Assembly: GCF_963169125.1 (NCBI RefSeq)
Contig: NC_084793.1
Coordinates: 93,577,071 to 93,641,070 of the forward strand
Direction of reading: 5' to 3'
Origin: Humulus lupulus
Taxonomy: Eukaryota > Streptophyta > Magnoliopsida > Rosales > Cannabaceae
Length of the DNA: 64,000 nucleotides
In this document: positions 36,284-47,075 of the stretch, piece after piece
How the letters are laid out: every line of letters begins with the position of its first letter
Numbering within the stretch: the first letter of the stretch is position 1
Notes under the pieces: model-generated
Told to the model about the DNA's origin: nothing
The model's database searches: none
What the model saw: only the letters and a program-made list of their open reading frames with translations
Made by a program: the position numbers and the translations under genes

Positions 36284-37008
36284 GGGGTGGTCATCCCACG
36301 CACGGGCCACCTTACCATTCAAAACCTCAAATTTCCTTCTTTTCTCTTTGACCTTCCGAAGAACAAAAACCCTCATTTCCATTGCTCTCATCTTCTCCGT
36401 TCACGAAGCTTAAGCGTACGAGTTCCTTCAAAGCCTTGGAGACCACTGTGCCAACGAAGCTCCTACCCGCGCAGCAACCTCACTCACCATCTAACCATAT
36501 ACTGTAAGTCTTTTGTCCCTGTTTATTTTTGAAAGCATGCCACTGTAGCTTGGGTAAAATTTTTTACTATAGCCACATGCAGAGGTTTTCTGGGTCGCGC
36601 GGATATGGAGGGTGACAGCCCTTCTTAGATTAGGGCACACTTGCCATGGGACATCGCCTTAGAATATGGGTTCCATGGTTCTTTCTTAGGAACAATTTCT
36701 GGGTAGGATCCTTAGGAATTTTTGGGTGCAAAAACCGGGTAGCTTAGGGAATACGCCTTAAAAGCGATTTTGCCACGCCTTGCCTGTTGAAACTTTCCCC
36801 CCAAGGCAATTTTTTACCCTGAGTCCTCTGACACACGAATTCCGAGTAATCTGGGATCTGTTGAGGGCATAGGCGCGCGTTCCTTGGAACGCGTGGCACC
36901 ACTCTCCACGGGCTGGGCTTACCCCAGCTCGTGTACTTAATACTTGCCTCACTCTCCTGCTTGGGTCGCCTTTTCTAAAGTGTTTTCTTTTGTTCGATAG
37001 GCGACCAG

Positions 37009-39625
37009 ATGGCTCCAAAGAGAAATCTGCCACAGAAGCATGTGGGAAGTTCGTCCTCCCAGCAGGATAAAGGAAAGGCGGTGGTGACCAGCTCGCCAAT
37101 TCCTCACTTCGGGCCGGCGGTGGAGAAGCAAGCCGAGGTGGCCCCTGACGCGTTTTTCGAGGCGGAGAGAATCATCTCGAAGATAACCGACCAGGCAAAG
37201 ATCACCAAAATCTTCCTCAACCACAATATTCCCCTGGGGGTGGCCTCCGTGATCGCCCGACCTGCTGCGGATGGGGAGCAGAGCTGCACGCCGCTCGACG
37301 AGTCGTTCGCGGCCTGGAGCGGGGAACACTTCAAGGCAGGGGCCTTCCTCCCCCTGGATCAGTATTTTGGTGATTTTCTGAACTATGTGGGGTTGGCCCC
37401 ATTTCAGCTCCCCCCCAACTCATACCGTCTGCTGGCGGGATTGAGGTATTTGTTCCAAAAGCATGAGTGGGAGGTCCCCACTCCTGCTGATATTCTATAT
37501 TTCTTTTGCCTCAAAGCCAGCCCGGACTAGCGGGGGCGAGGCGACGGGTTCTATTACTTAACCCGCTTCCCCAACACAGCAGCAGTGATCGAGCTGCCGA
37601 GCCATCCAAACGACTTCAAAGACCAGTTTTTCATGTCAACTGGGTTTCGCAATTGCGACCATCACTACTTCAACCGTCCTCATAAGTGATCCTTGGTTTA
37701 GTTCGCCTTTTAAAGGTTATCTCGTTTTAGCTCCTCCCTTATTCCTCTTCTGATTTCAACCAACCTTGCAGCCATTTACGCGAGGACCGAAAAGTCTGTG
37801 ACCCTCGAGGGTCAATACGATACACTGGCGAACTTGCCCCCCAGTGAGAAAGACTACCGTGTGCTCGTGACAGACGAGACGATGGTATTCTGCAAGCTGA
37901 TTTTCCCAAATCAGACTTTGAATTTGAAAAGGCCCCGGGGGCCTCCCCCAGCTCGGGTCAACAGACCGATCGTCGCGGAGGAGGTCGCAGACGACGAAGG
38001 CGAGGAAGAAGGTGAGGAAGTTCCTCTGGTGATGAACAGGAAGAGGACCTTGGAGGTCGCCCAGGGGATGAGCGAGGAGAGGGCCCAATCCGGAGCAGCC
38101 GCGGGTCCTTCCGGTCAAGGTAACTCTTACTTATTTAAGAACGTAAATAGGGCCACTGCAGACCCCCGGCTGGTTAGGTTCAACCCTAGGCAGCTCGTCC
38201 ATCGTCACTCAAGGAATCCGGACCTGGACACGCTCTTGCTCCACTGCGTTGACCAGCTCGTGCTGGACAACCAAGAGAGTCGGCCTAAGGGTACCGTAGT
38301 AGTAGATAATACCCTAGCCTTTAGGTCGGTCATTTTTGAGGAGTACGGGACCAACTTACGCACGTGGCCTGCGCTCCAGAGGGGCATCTATGCTCCGGGG
38401 ATTAGGCAGTACGTAGAAGAGTCCAGCCCCGAGTCAGAACCGGACCTAGAACCTTCGCCAGTTCGCGAGATAATCGTCCTAGGCTCTTCTAGCTCGGGGG
38501 GTAGGGCTCCCTTAGTATTTGCTTTCTTATTGCCTTTGAACCTTTTGTCTTTATTTCTGCATGATTGCTACCTTGTAATGACCATGTTTTTTGTTCTTAG
38601 CAGAAGAGATGTCTCAGCCCGGGAATAGTCTGCGGGGCGTTGTGTTCGGTGGGAATCCCCCAGCAGGGCCGAGGTTAAAGAGGCTTCGCGAGTCCAAGAG
38701 CTCGGCTGGGGCCTCCACCAAATCCCCGACTAAGGAGAAGGAGAAAGCCCCGCCATCCCAGGTCGCGGGGGCGAACCTCCCTGTTGCCAGGACAGGGCTC
38801 ATGCACCCGCCACCCCAGCGATCTCCACTAGCCGCCCAGGACGGGGTAATAGAGGTCGGGAATCTGGCTGCGGCAGCCCCGGATGTGCGTATCCAGGTCG
38901 ACCCCCAGGCTCTGGAGAAGATGCCCGAAGCATTCCGGGGTACGGTGTATGAGTCGGCTAGCTACGCCGTCAACCATTTCTACAATATCAGGGAGAAGGA
39001 GCTCTGGGCCATCGAAACAACGAGCCTGGTCCGAGTTGTAGAGTCTGCGATGGACATGACCTTAACGGTAAAGTGCCCCCTTCTTTTAAGGCTTTAACAC
39101 TCACACGCCGCCTTTCTCCTTCCAGTTTGTTAATTTATCATTCTTTTATTGCAGGGCATTGCTGCCGCCTACAGAGGCATTGTTAGGACCAAGGCCCAGC
39201 TCGAGGGTTTGGAAGCTGATCGTCAGACCGCCCTCCAGGAGTCTCAGGAGGCGAGAGACGCTCTGGCGGCCTCTAAAGCTGAGCTAGAGAAGATCCGCTC
39301 CGAGAACCAAGAGCTTAAAGACTCCCTGGCCGCATCGCGAACAGATCTTGAGGCGGCGAAGGCCGAGGCCCAGGCCTCCCAGGCCGCCCTGAAAGACGAG
39401 CGGGTCGTATCGGAGCAGTCCTTACAAGACCTGTTCTATCACTGCTGGTCCCACAATCCGGACGCGGACTTTTCTTTCATGCCGCCGGACCTCTAGGCAT
39501 TCTTGTTGCCGCAGCTTCAAGCCCGCCTGAATAAGGAGGTTCCTCCATCGGAGACTGGAGAGGCCTCTGCCGCGGCGGAGCAGGATGAGACCGCGACCTC
39601 CAAAGGGCCAACTGATGGGGCTTAG
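37009..39625 (+). pseudogene. Antisense accessory gene of the Tat element (gypsy-type transposon domain plus coiled coil)
   Basis: It is transcribed opposite to gag-pol. Exon 1 starts at ATG 37009 (MAPKRNLPQKHV) and holds a domain resembling the Pfam family called putative gypsy type transposon (GLAPFQLPPNSYRLLAGLRY). Further exons are 37772-38500, 38604-39067 and 39155-39625. The junctions 38500/38604 and 39067/39155 use GT..AG and keep the frame. The last exon encodes a long coiled coil (LEADRQ through SQAALKDERV) and FYHCWSHNPDADFSF. Two in-frame TAG codons (37528-37530 and 39494-39496) interrupt it, and the exon 1 donor near 37687 looks damaged. Antisense genes are known in Tat elements, but their function is unknown. 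Confidence 0.8.
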
Positions 39626-39767
39626 GACATTTCTCGTTTAAGTATTTTGAACTCTTTTCTATTGTAATTCTCTTTTTTATGTGAGGCGTTTCCGCCTCGA
39701 GACAATTTGCTCAGCCAGTTTTACATATATATTTTTATGCATTTGGTTACAATTCATCTCTTTATTT
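39626..39767. other. Trailer of the antisense gene
   Basis: A short T-rich stretch follows the antisense stop. It may hold its polyadenylation signal, but no exact AATAAA is seen. Confidence 0.4.
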
Positions 39768-40484
39768 TTATGAACTTAGTTCGAGTTAACTTTATCCGTA
39801 TCCCGGGCTCTTTAAAGAAGATCCGCGTTCAACAAATTTTAGTTCACTTCTAAGTTTTGCGACCTGGTTAAGACCAGGAACTTATTTTGAAAAACTTAGT
39901 TCGTGTCAACTTTTATCCGTATCCCGGGCTCTTTAAAGAAGAACCACGGTCAACAAATTTTAGTTAACTTCTAAGTTTTGTGACCTGGTTAAGACCAGGA
40001 ACTTATTTTGAAAAACTTAGTTCGTGTCAACTTTTATCCGTATCCCGGGCTCTTTAAAGAAGAACCACGGTCAACAAATTTTAGTTAACTTCTAAGTTTT
40101 GCGACCTGGTTAAGACCAGGAACTTATTTTGAAAAACTTAGTTCGTGTCAACTTTTATCCGTATCCCGGGCTCTTTAAAGAAGAACCACGGTCAACAAAT
40201 TTTAGTTAACTTCTAAGTTTTCTGACCTGGTTAAGACCAGGAACTTATTTTGAAAAACTTAGTTCGTGTCAACTTTTATCCGTATCCCGGGCTCTTTAAA
40301 GAAGAACCACGGTCAACAAATTTTAGTTAACTTCTAAGTTTTATGACCTGGTTAAGACCAGGAACTTATTTTGAAAAACTTAGTTCGCGTCAACTTTTAT
40401 CCGTATCACGGGCTCTTTAAAGAAGAACCACGGTCAACAAATTTTAGTTAACTTCTAAGTTTTCTGACCTGGTTAAGACCAGGA
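39768..40484. repeat. 121 bp tandem repeat, about 6 copies, in the Tat 3' untranslated region
   Basis: The word AAAAACTTAGTTCGTGTCAA recurs at 39890, 40011, 40132, 40253 and 40374 with exactly 121 bp spacing. A diverged first unit begins at about 39768 (GAACTTAGTTCGAGTTAAC). Inner units differ by only a few bases. The array lies between the integrase stop and the antisense gene, the position known as a hypervariable, satellite-producing zone in Tat/Ogre elements. Confidence 0.93.
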
Positions 40485-40693
40485 TAGGACTTAGTTTGTG
40501 ATAACTCTTATCCGTAGATAAAAATTAACACCTAAGTCGTTAAGGAGACCTGGATATATCCAGGTACCATATGCCCCCCAAGTAACTGGGAAAGGGTCTT
40601 TCGTTGTTACTTTAAAATTACACTTGCAAATAACGAGAAACATTTGATTTTTATTTATACATGGAAGGTGACCTTCTAGGCCTTACAAATGGC

Positions 40694-41176
40694 TCATTGA
40701 TAATATTTATTTAGGTGGATAGCATTCCAAGTCCGCGGGACCGCCCCTCCACCAAGTCGAGCTAACTTATAAGTTCCCTCTTTGATGACTTCGATGACCT
40801 GGTATGGTCCTTCCCAGCTTGGTCCCAAAACCCCATCTTTGGGATCTTTCCCGGCCAGGAAAACTCTCCTCAAGACCAAATCACCGACGCTAAAGGCACG
40901 TCTTTTGACCTTAGTGTTGAAGTAGCGAGTGATTTTCTGTTGATAATGGGCGAGATGGAGTTGTGAATCCTCTCGCCTTTCATCCACTAAGTCTAAGGAG
41001 TGGCATAGGAGCTCGTGGTTCCCGTCTTGGTCGTAGGACCGGACCCTGTGCGACAGGACCTTCATCTCCACGGGGAGGACTGCTTCACTTCCAAAGGTTA
41101 GGGAGAAAGGAGTGTGACCCGTGGGAGTCCGATGTGAGGTCCTATAGGCCCACAGAACTTGGGGGAGCTGTTCTGG
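40694..41176 (-). pseudogene. Integrase C-terminal part of Tat pol, after a TAG
   Basis: This is in frame with the 1,219-codon pol frame and separated from it only by TAG 41177-41179. It reads PEQLPQVLWAYRTS, then FNTKVKRRAFSVGDLVLRRVF and GVLGPSWEGPYQVIEV, the standard DNA-binding C-terminus of gypsy integrases. It ends at 40694 with HLNKYYQ, so there is no chromodomain. The codon before PEQ is normally tryptophan in this family, and TGG to TAG is a single change. Confidence 0.9.
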
Positions 41177-44100
41177 CTAGATCCCCTTTGCCTCATCTAG
41201 CCTCTTCTTGAGGCTTGCCTTCAGAGTTTTATTGACAGCCTCGACCTGGCCGTTCGCCTGGGGATAGGCCACGGACGAGAAGCTTTTCACAATTCCGTGC
41301 CTTTCGCAAAATTCGGTGAACAGGTCGCTGTCAAATTGAGTGCCATTGTCGGAAACGATCTTTTTGGGTAGGCCAAATCGACATATGATGCTTTTAACCA
41401 CGAAGTCTAGCACCTTTTTCGATGTTATTGTCGCCAACGGATCTGCTTCGGCCCACTTGGTGAAGTAGTCAATGGCTACCACGGCGTAACGGACCCCGCC
41501 CTTTCCGGTGGGCAGGGCGCCTATTAGATCTATCCCCCAAATGGCGAAGGGCCAGGGAGACGACATCATTTTTAGCTCGGTCGGAGGAGCTCGTGCAACC
41601 GCGGCGAACCGCTGACACTTGTCGCACTTTTTTACATATGAGATCGAGTCTTTGGACAGAGTCGGCCAGTGATACCCCTGCCGAAGGATCTTCAAGGCCA
41701 GGCTTTGCCCCCCAGCGTGATCTCCGCAGAATCCGTCATGAACTTCTTGCAGGATGGCCTTCGCTTCACTTGGAAGAACGCACCGGAGGAGAGGTAAGGA
41801 ATGCCCACGTCGGTACAACACCCCCTCGACTAGCATATACCTCGGAGCTTGATAAAGGACTCGCCGTGCGTCATTGCGCCCTTCGGGTAACTTGCCTTCG
41901 ACGAGGTATTCAACAATGGGAGTCATCCAGGTCGGCCTGATGTCAATCATTTCAATGTCTGCTCGGTCTCCGTCTATGCTGGGTTTCTTCAAGAACTCAA
42001 CTGGCACCAACCCCAGGGTTTCTGTCTCTCCCGAGGTGGCGAGCTTGGCGAGAGCATCTGCGTTGGCGTTCTGCTCCCGAGGTATCTGTTCGATCGACCC
42101 TTGCCCAAACGCGGACAGTTCGGATTTTACCTTAGCCAAATAGGAGGCCATCCTGGGACCCCACGCCTGATACTCGCCTAGAACCTGATTCACCACGAGC
42201 TGGGAGTCGCTGAAGCATTGGACAGAGCTTGCCTTTAGCTCGCTAGCTATCCTAAGTCCAGCTAACAAGGCCTCGTACTCTGCCTCGTTGTTAGACGCCT
42301 TGAACCCGAACCTCAGCGCCGAGTGGAATCTATGCCCCTCTGGGGATATCAGAATGATTCTGGCCCCGGAGCCGTTCTCGTTAGATGAGCCATCAACGAA
42401 GATCCTCCACGATGAACCTGAGGAGGTGAGCTGATGTGAGTCTTCCGATGGGATCTCATGGAATCCCGCGCATTCTGCCACGAAGTCGGCCAAGGCTTGA
42501 CTTTTTATGGTAGTTCGGGGAGTATAGAAAATCTCGAACTGACTGAGTTCGACCGCCCACTTTAGCAAGCGTCCCGAGGCTTCAGGCTTTTGCAAAACCT
42601 GCCTTAGAGGCTGATCGGTCATGACGTGTACAGAGTGGGAGTGGAAGTATGGCCTGAGTTTTCGCGAGGCCGTGATTAGGCAGAACGCCAGTTTTTCCAT
42701 CAATGGGTACCTTGACTCAGCTCCGAGGAGTCTCTTGCTGATGTAATAAACCGGTTTCTGAGCCTGGTCCTCTTCTCGCACCAGAACAGCACTAGCTGCG
42801 TCCTCAGTGACGGCCATGTAGAGGAAAAGAGGTTCTCCTACCTTGGGCTTTGACAGCACAGGCGGCTCAGCCAGGTGCGCTTTTAGGTCGAGGAATGCGC
42901 TTTCACACTCTACTGTCCATTCGAACTTCTTGTTTCCCCGGAGCAGGTTGTAGAAGGGCAAACACTTGTCGGTCGATTTGGAAATGAACCGGTTCAGTGC
43001 TGCCACTCTTCCTGTGAGGCCTTGGACATCTTTCCGCGACCTGGGGGAAGGAAGCTCGAGCAGTGACCTGATCTTGTCGGGGTTTGCCTCGATTCCTCGG
43101 GTATTGACTATGAAACCCAAGAATTTCCCCGATGCGACACCGAAAGTGCACTTATGAGGATTGAGCCTCATGCCATATTCTCGCAGTATGTTAAAGCATT
43201 CTTCCAGATCGGTGACGTGGTTGCTGGCAATCTTTGACTTGACAAGCATATCATCGACGTACACTTCCATGTTTTTCCCGATCTGATCCGCAAACATTCT
43301 ATTTACCAGCCTTTGGTAGGTAGCCCCGGCATTCTTAAGACCGAACGGCATGACCTTATAGCAATAGACATTAGTCGGGGTCATGAAGCTGGTATGATCT
43401 TGGTCTGCTGGATTCATCGCGATCTGATTGTAGCCCGAGTACGCGTCCATGAAGGACATGAGCTCGTGCCCCGCTGTGGCATCCACCAGTTGATCGATCC
43501 TCGGTAATGGAAAGCAATCCTTGGGGCAGGCTTTATTCAGGTCGGAAAAGTCGATACAGGTCCGCCACTTCCAATTGGGCTTTGGAACTAACACGGGATT
43601 GGCAACCCAAATGGGAAATCTGGCTTCGCGGATAAAGCCACATTTTTTGAGCCGGGCTACTTCTTCTTCAAGGGCTTCGGCTCGGGTTGTCCCTAAACGC
43701 CTCTGCTTTTGAGACTTGGCAGGGACGCTTTTGTCTAGGTGGAGCGTGTGCATGATTACGCTCGGACTGATCCCTATCATGTCCTCGTGCGACCATGCGA
43801 ATACGTCCAGGTTCTTTTTCAAAAACGCAGTCAGTTCCGCCTTTCTTCTATCGCAGAGGTTCTTTCCGAGCTTGACCGTCCGTGACGGGTTTTGTTCATC
43901 GATGCCTACCTCCTCGAGATCTTCAATAGCTTGGAGCTCGGACCTGTCCTCGCCTACTCGAGGGTCAATGTCCTCACTTAGGGGGAGCTTTTCGTCTTCG
44001 GAAACCCGAGGTTTTTCAATCTCAGGAGCCGCCTTGGGTCCCTGAGATTCCTCTTCATCCTGAATGGCCATCGTCACCTGCCCGGGTTTAGATTTTCCCT

Positions 44101-44977
44101 TCATGGAAATGCTGTAGCATTCCCTGGCAGCGAGCTGATCGCCCTTGATAGTGCAGACCCCTGTTGAAGTAGGGAACTTCATGGCGAGGTGCCGGACGGA
44201 CGTGATAGCTTCGAAAGCAACGAGCGTAGGTCGGCCCAAAATTGCATTGTAGGCAGCGGAGCAGTCAATGACTACGAATTCGAGTAGTTTGGACACTGTT
44301 CGGGACTCGTCTCCTAGGGTGATCACTAGCTCAATCGTTCCTATCGCTGCTGACCCTTCTCCTGAAAAACCATATAGCATCATCGAGGTTGCCTTCAGCT
44401 CGGAGACGGTCAGACCCATTTTTTCTAAGGTGGAACGGAATAGGAGGTTCACCGAGCTCCCATTGTCCACTAACACTCTCCTTACTCTCCGGTTGGCGAG
44501 CTGGACTGGTACGACCAAGGGATCGTTATGAGGGAATTGGACATGGCTCGCGTCTTCCTCCGTGAAAGTGATCGGTTGTTTCTCTAATCTTTGTTGTTTT
44601 GATTGACGCTGTTCCGGGACGAACTCCGCTCCATTGTGGGCCTTCAACTCATTCACATACCTCTTCTGGGCGCCTTTGCTCGTGCCAGCCATGTGCGGTC
44701 CTCCAGAGATGGTGGAAATCTCTCCCTCGACCACGGGGGGAAGGACGTCCTGATCTACCCGAGGTCCAGGTTGACTGGCTGGGATCTCCGGAGCGGGTCG
44801 ACTTGTCGGGACCCTGTTCCGCGAGTATTGCGCCAACGGACCTGCTCGAATGAGAGTCTCGATTTCATCTTTGAGGTGCCTGCAGTCGTCTGTATTGTGC
44901 CCGACGTCGTTATGAAAACGGCAGAATTTGGAAGCGTCTCTCTTTCCCTTAGGGTGTTTTATTGGCTCCGGCCTTTT
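41177..44977 (-). pseudogene. Tat pol: zinc knuckle, protease, RT, RNase H, archaeal RNase H, integrase
   Basis: Residues are counted from 44836. The protease has VDNGSS (D124). Reverse transcriptase has YVDDM (526-530). The first RNase H (about 665-790) has lost its first acidic residue (LYMAVTEDAASAVL), as expected for the connection role it has in Tat elements. The archaeal-type RNase H has FVDGSS (D815), NNEAEYEALL, CFSDSQ (D877) and NADALAK (D927), all intact. Integrase has HHCC at H1033, H1040, C1071 and C1074 and the DDE triad at D1103, D1163 and E1199. The frame also covers the 47 codons before 44836, which encode a knuckle (CRFHNDVGHNTDDC). TAG codons bound it at both ends. Confidence 0.93.
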
Positions 44978-47020
44978 CTAGGGGACTCGCGTAACGTTGG
45001 CCAGGAAAATATTCTCTCTGGTCTGGGTGAGCTCGGTATACGTTGTGAACACGGGCTTGAATTTATCCGCGGACTTATTCTTCTTTTGACATTGCTGGCT
45101 GTTTTCACCATTTCCTTTTCTTTTGCCTCCACCGGTCTGGTTACTCTGCGCGACGTCGGGAGTCGCCACTACGATCTCTGTTCCCGTCCCAGCGGGCTTC
45201 TCGAGGACCTGGCTGGTCCCCGCGGCTGAAGCTTCAGCTTCTTCCAAGTTTATCCACTCTTGGGCTCTGTTAAGGAATTCACTAACCGAGCTGACCCCCC
45301 TCCTTTGAATATCGTTCCACAGATCTCCGCCTACTAGGATCCCGGTCCTCATAGCCATGAGTTTGGAGCTGTTGTCGGCGTCTCTGGCTCGAGCAGCGAC
45401 ATTTGCAAATCTGCTCAAGTAGGCTTTTAGCGTCTCTCCAGGTTGCTGTCTCACGTTAGCTAGGGAGTCGGCCTGGACTCGGGCGGCCTGAGAGGCGCGG
45501 AATGCCCTCTTGAAGTCAGCCGAAAAGGTCTTCCAGGAGCTGATTGACTGCCTTTTACTTTGTTTGAACCACTGCCTGGCAGGTCCAGTTAGGGTGGAAG
45601 GATAGATCAAGCAACGAAGCTCTGGTCCGATGTTATGAGCCATCATTAGGGTGTTGAACATCCCTAAGTGGTCAGACGGGTCTCCATCCCCGTTGAACTT
45701 TGACAAGTGGGGCATACGAAAGCCCGAAGGGTATGCCGTTACTGCTATATTGGGGGCGAAGAGTTCCATCTCATCCCCTGAATCATATTCGTCTTTTTCT
45801 TTCTCCGACAGGAGCTTCTTCATCAGCTCCTCCATCTGAGTTAAGCGTTCTAGGGTCTTGTCCTGAGATCCTGGGTTATTCCGGGGCTGTTCACCAGCTC
45901 CGGACCCATTGTACATATTAGGCGGGTTGTTGCCCCTCCTATCTTGAGATAGGTCATTTGGGGCATTCCCGCCGTTACGTACTTCGGATCGGACCCCAAC
46001 TGAGCGGGCTTGGCTACCATCCCTAACTCGATCCTCTCTGTGAGAGTTGAGGCGATCTCGAAGGTCGCCTCCCTGGGTAGTATGGTGACTTTGTGCTGAA
46101 CTTAGTCGCTGTCGCAAGTCTCCTCCCGAAAGATCACTCTGTGCACTACCGGTCCAATGACTCCTGCTGGACAGGCTCGAGGTGCGTCTTTGGCGGCTCC
46201 GACCTGATCCCTCCCCCGGCACCCTGCTGCGCCGGGAAGGCCCGGCCGATGGCGGGTCTCTCCTACTATTTCCGTAGGTCGGGATGTCTCGGACGGGCTG
46301 AGGAGACGGGTATCTGATGGGAGAAGGAGGATGCCTGACTGGAGAGGCGATCCTAGTGCCGTCCGGACGGACTAAATTTGGTGGGGGCCTCTCGGCCCTG
46401 CCAGTTTGCTGGTTTCGCGCTGGGCGAGCTGGACGAGGAACTGGACGTTCTTCGGGGATGGGCTGACGTCTCCGGATCTCCTCGGCCCTTCTTTGGGAAT
46501 TTCCTCGATCTCTTCTGGGCGTCCTCGAGGAAGGCTGAGAGCTAGGGGTTGACGTCCTAACCGAACGACTGTACTGCTGTTGTTCGGTCCGAGGCATTTC
46601 CCTGAAGTTCGCCTCTTGATGGCGTGGTGAAGGGGTGGAGTTGGCTGCAGGGAGTCTATCCGAATGGCTATGCCTGGATCGATTACTCCGGCGAGACTTA
46701 GGAGCCTCGCCTTGCCTCTCTCCAACGTTACCGTTGGTTGTGAGAGGGGGTAGTCGACTCAGAATATCCTGGATTTGCTGACCAGCTGCTGCGAGCTGGC
46801 TCCTCAGCTGAGCATTCTCCATCTCCACTGCCGTGTAATAACATGGATTCGGATTAGGCGGTCGGGGCGCCGAACTACTAGTGTCGTCTTGGCCGGCCGG
46901 CTGCTTTCCTGGCCTCTGCTGGACTTCAGGAACTTGCTCATCAGGGAGGGCAACATGGCGGGCCTCCTGCCCATCATGCTGTTCTGTCTCGTTACCATGT
47001 TTGGATCGAGTGGTCACCAT
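44978..47020 (-). CDS. Gag of the complete Tat element
   Basis: This is a 680-codon frame. The first 400 residues are rich in arginine, serine and proline, probably disordered. Residues about 430-600 hold the retrotransposon capsid domain (FRMPHLSKFNGDGDPSDHLG, LTGPARQWFKQ, RQQPGETLKAYLSRF). The start is ATG 47020, 39 bp downstream of the primer-binding site and the first in-frame ATG. The stop is TAG 44978-44980, followed in the same frame by the zinc knuckle and protease. Gag-pro-pol is therefore one frame with an amber codon, either a nonsense mutation or a readthrough site. Confidence 0.88.
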   Translation of the reverse strand: MVTTRSKHGNETEQHDGQEARHVALPDEQVPEVQQRPGKQPAGQDDTSSSAPRPPNPNPCYYTAVEMENAQLRSQLAAAGQQIQDILSRLPPLTTNGNVGERQGEAPKSRRSNRSRHSHSDRLPAANSTPSPRHQEANFREMPRTEQQQYSRSVRTSTPSSQPSSRTPRRDRGNSQRRAEEIRRRQPIPEERPVPRPARPARNQQTGRAERPPPNLVRPDGTRIASPVRHPPSPIRYPSPQPVRDIPTYGNSRRDPPSAGPSRRSRVPGEGSGRSRQRRTSSLSSRSHWTGSAQSDLSGGDLRQRLSSAQSHHTTQGGDLRDRLNSHREDRVRDGSQARSVGVRSEVRNGGNAPNDLSQDRRGNNPPNMYNGSGAGEQPRNNPGSQDKTLERLTQMEELMKKLLSEKEKDEYDSGDEMELFAPNIAVTAYPSGFRMPHLSKFNGDGDPSDHLGMFNTLMMAHNIGPELRCLIYPSTLTGPARQWFKQSKRQSISSWKTFSADFKRAFRASQAARVQADSLANVRQQPGETLKAYLSRFANVAARARDADNSSKLMAMRTGILVGGDLWNDIQRRGVSSVSEFLNRAQEWINLEEAEASAAGTSQVLEKPAGTGTEIVVATPDVAQSNQTGGGKRKGNGENSQQCQKKNKSADKFKPVFTTYTELTQTRENIFLANVTRVP

Positions 47021-47058
47021 AGTTGTATGTTTGTGGTAGTACTAATCGGACTTGCTCT

Positions 47059-47072
47059 CAATGAAAGCACCA
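47059..47072 (-). other. Primer-binding site of the complete Tat element
   Basis: On the element strand, TGGTGCTTTCATTG begins three bases after the 5' LTR. It is identical over 14 bases to the Reina-like element's site at 8049-8062. Confidence 0.7.
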
Positions 47073-47075
47073 AAC

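Noticed and set aside
39768..40484. 121 bp array as a centromeric satellite
   Set aside because: It has only about six units and sits within one retrotransposon, so it is an element-internal array. Satellite status would need genome-wide evidence.
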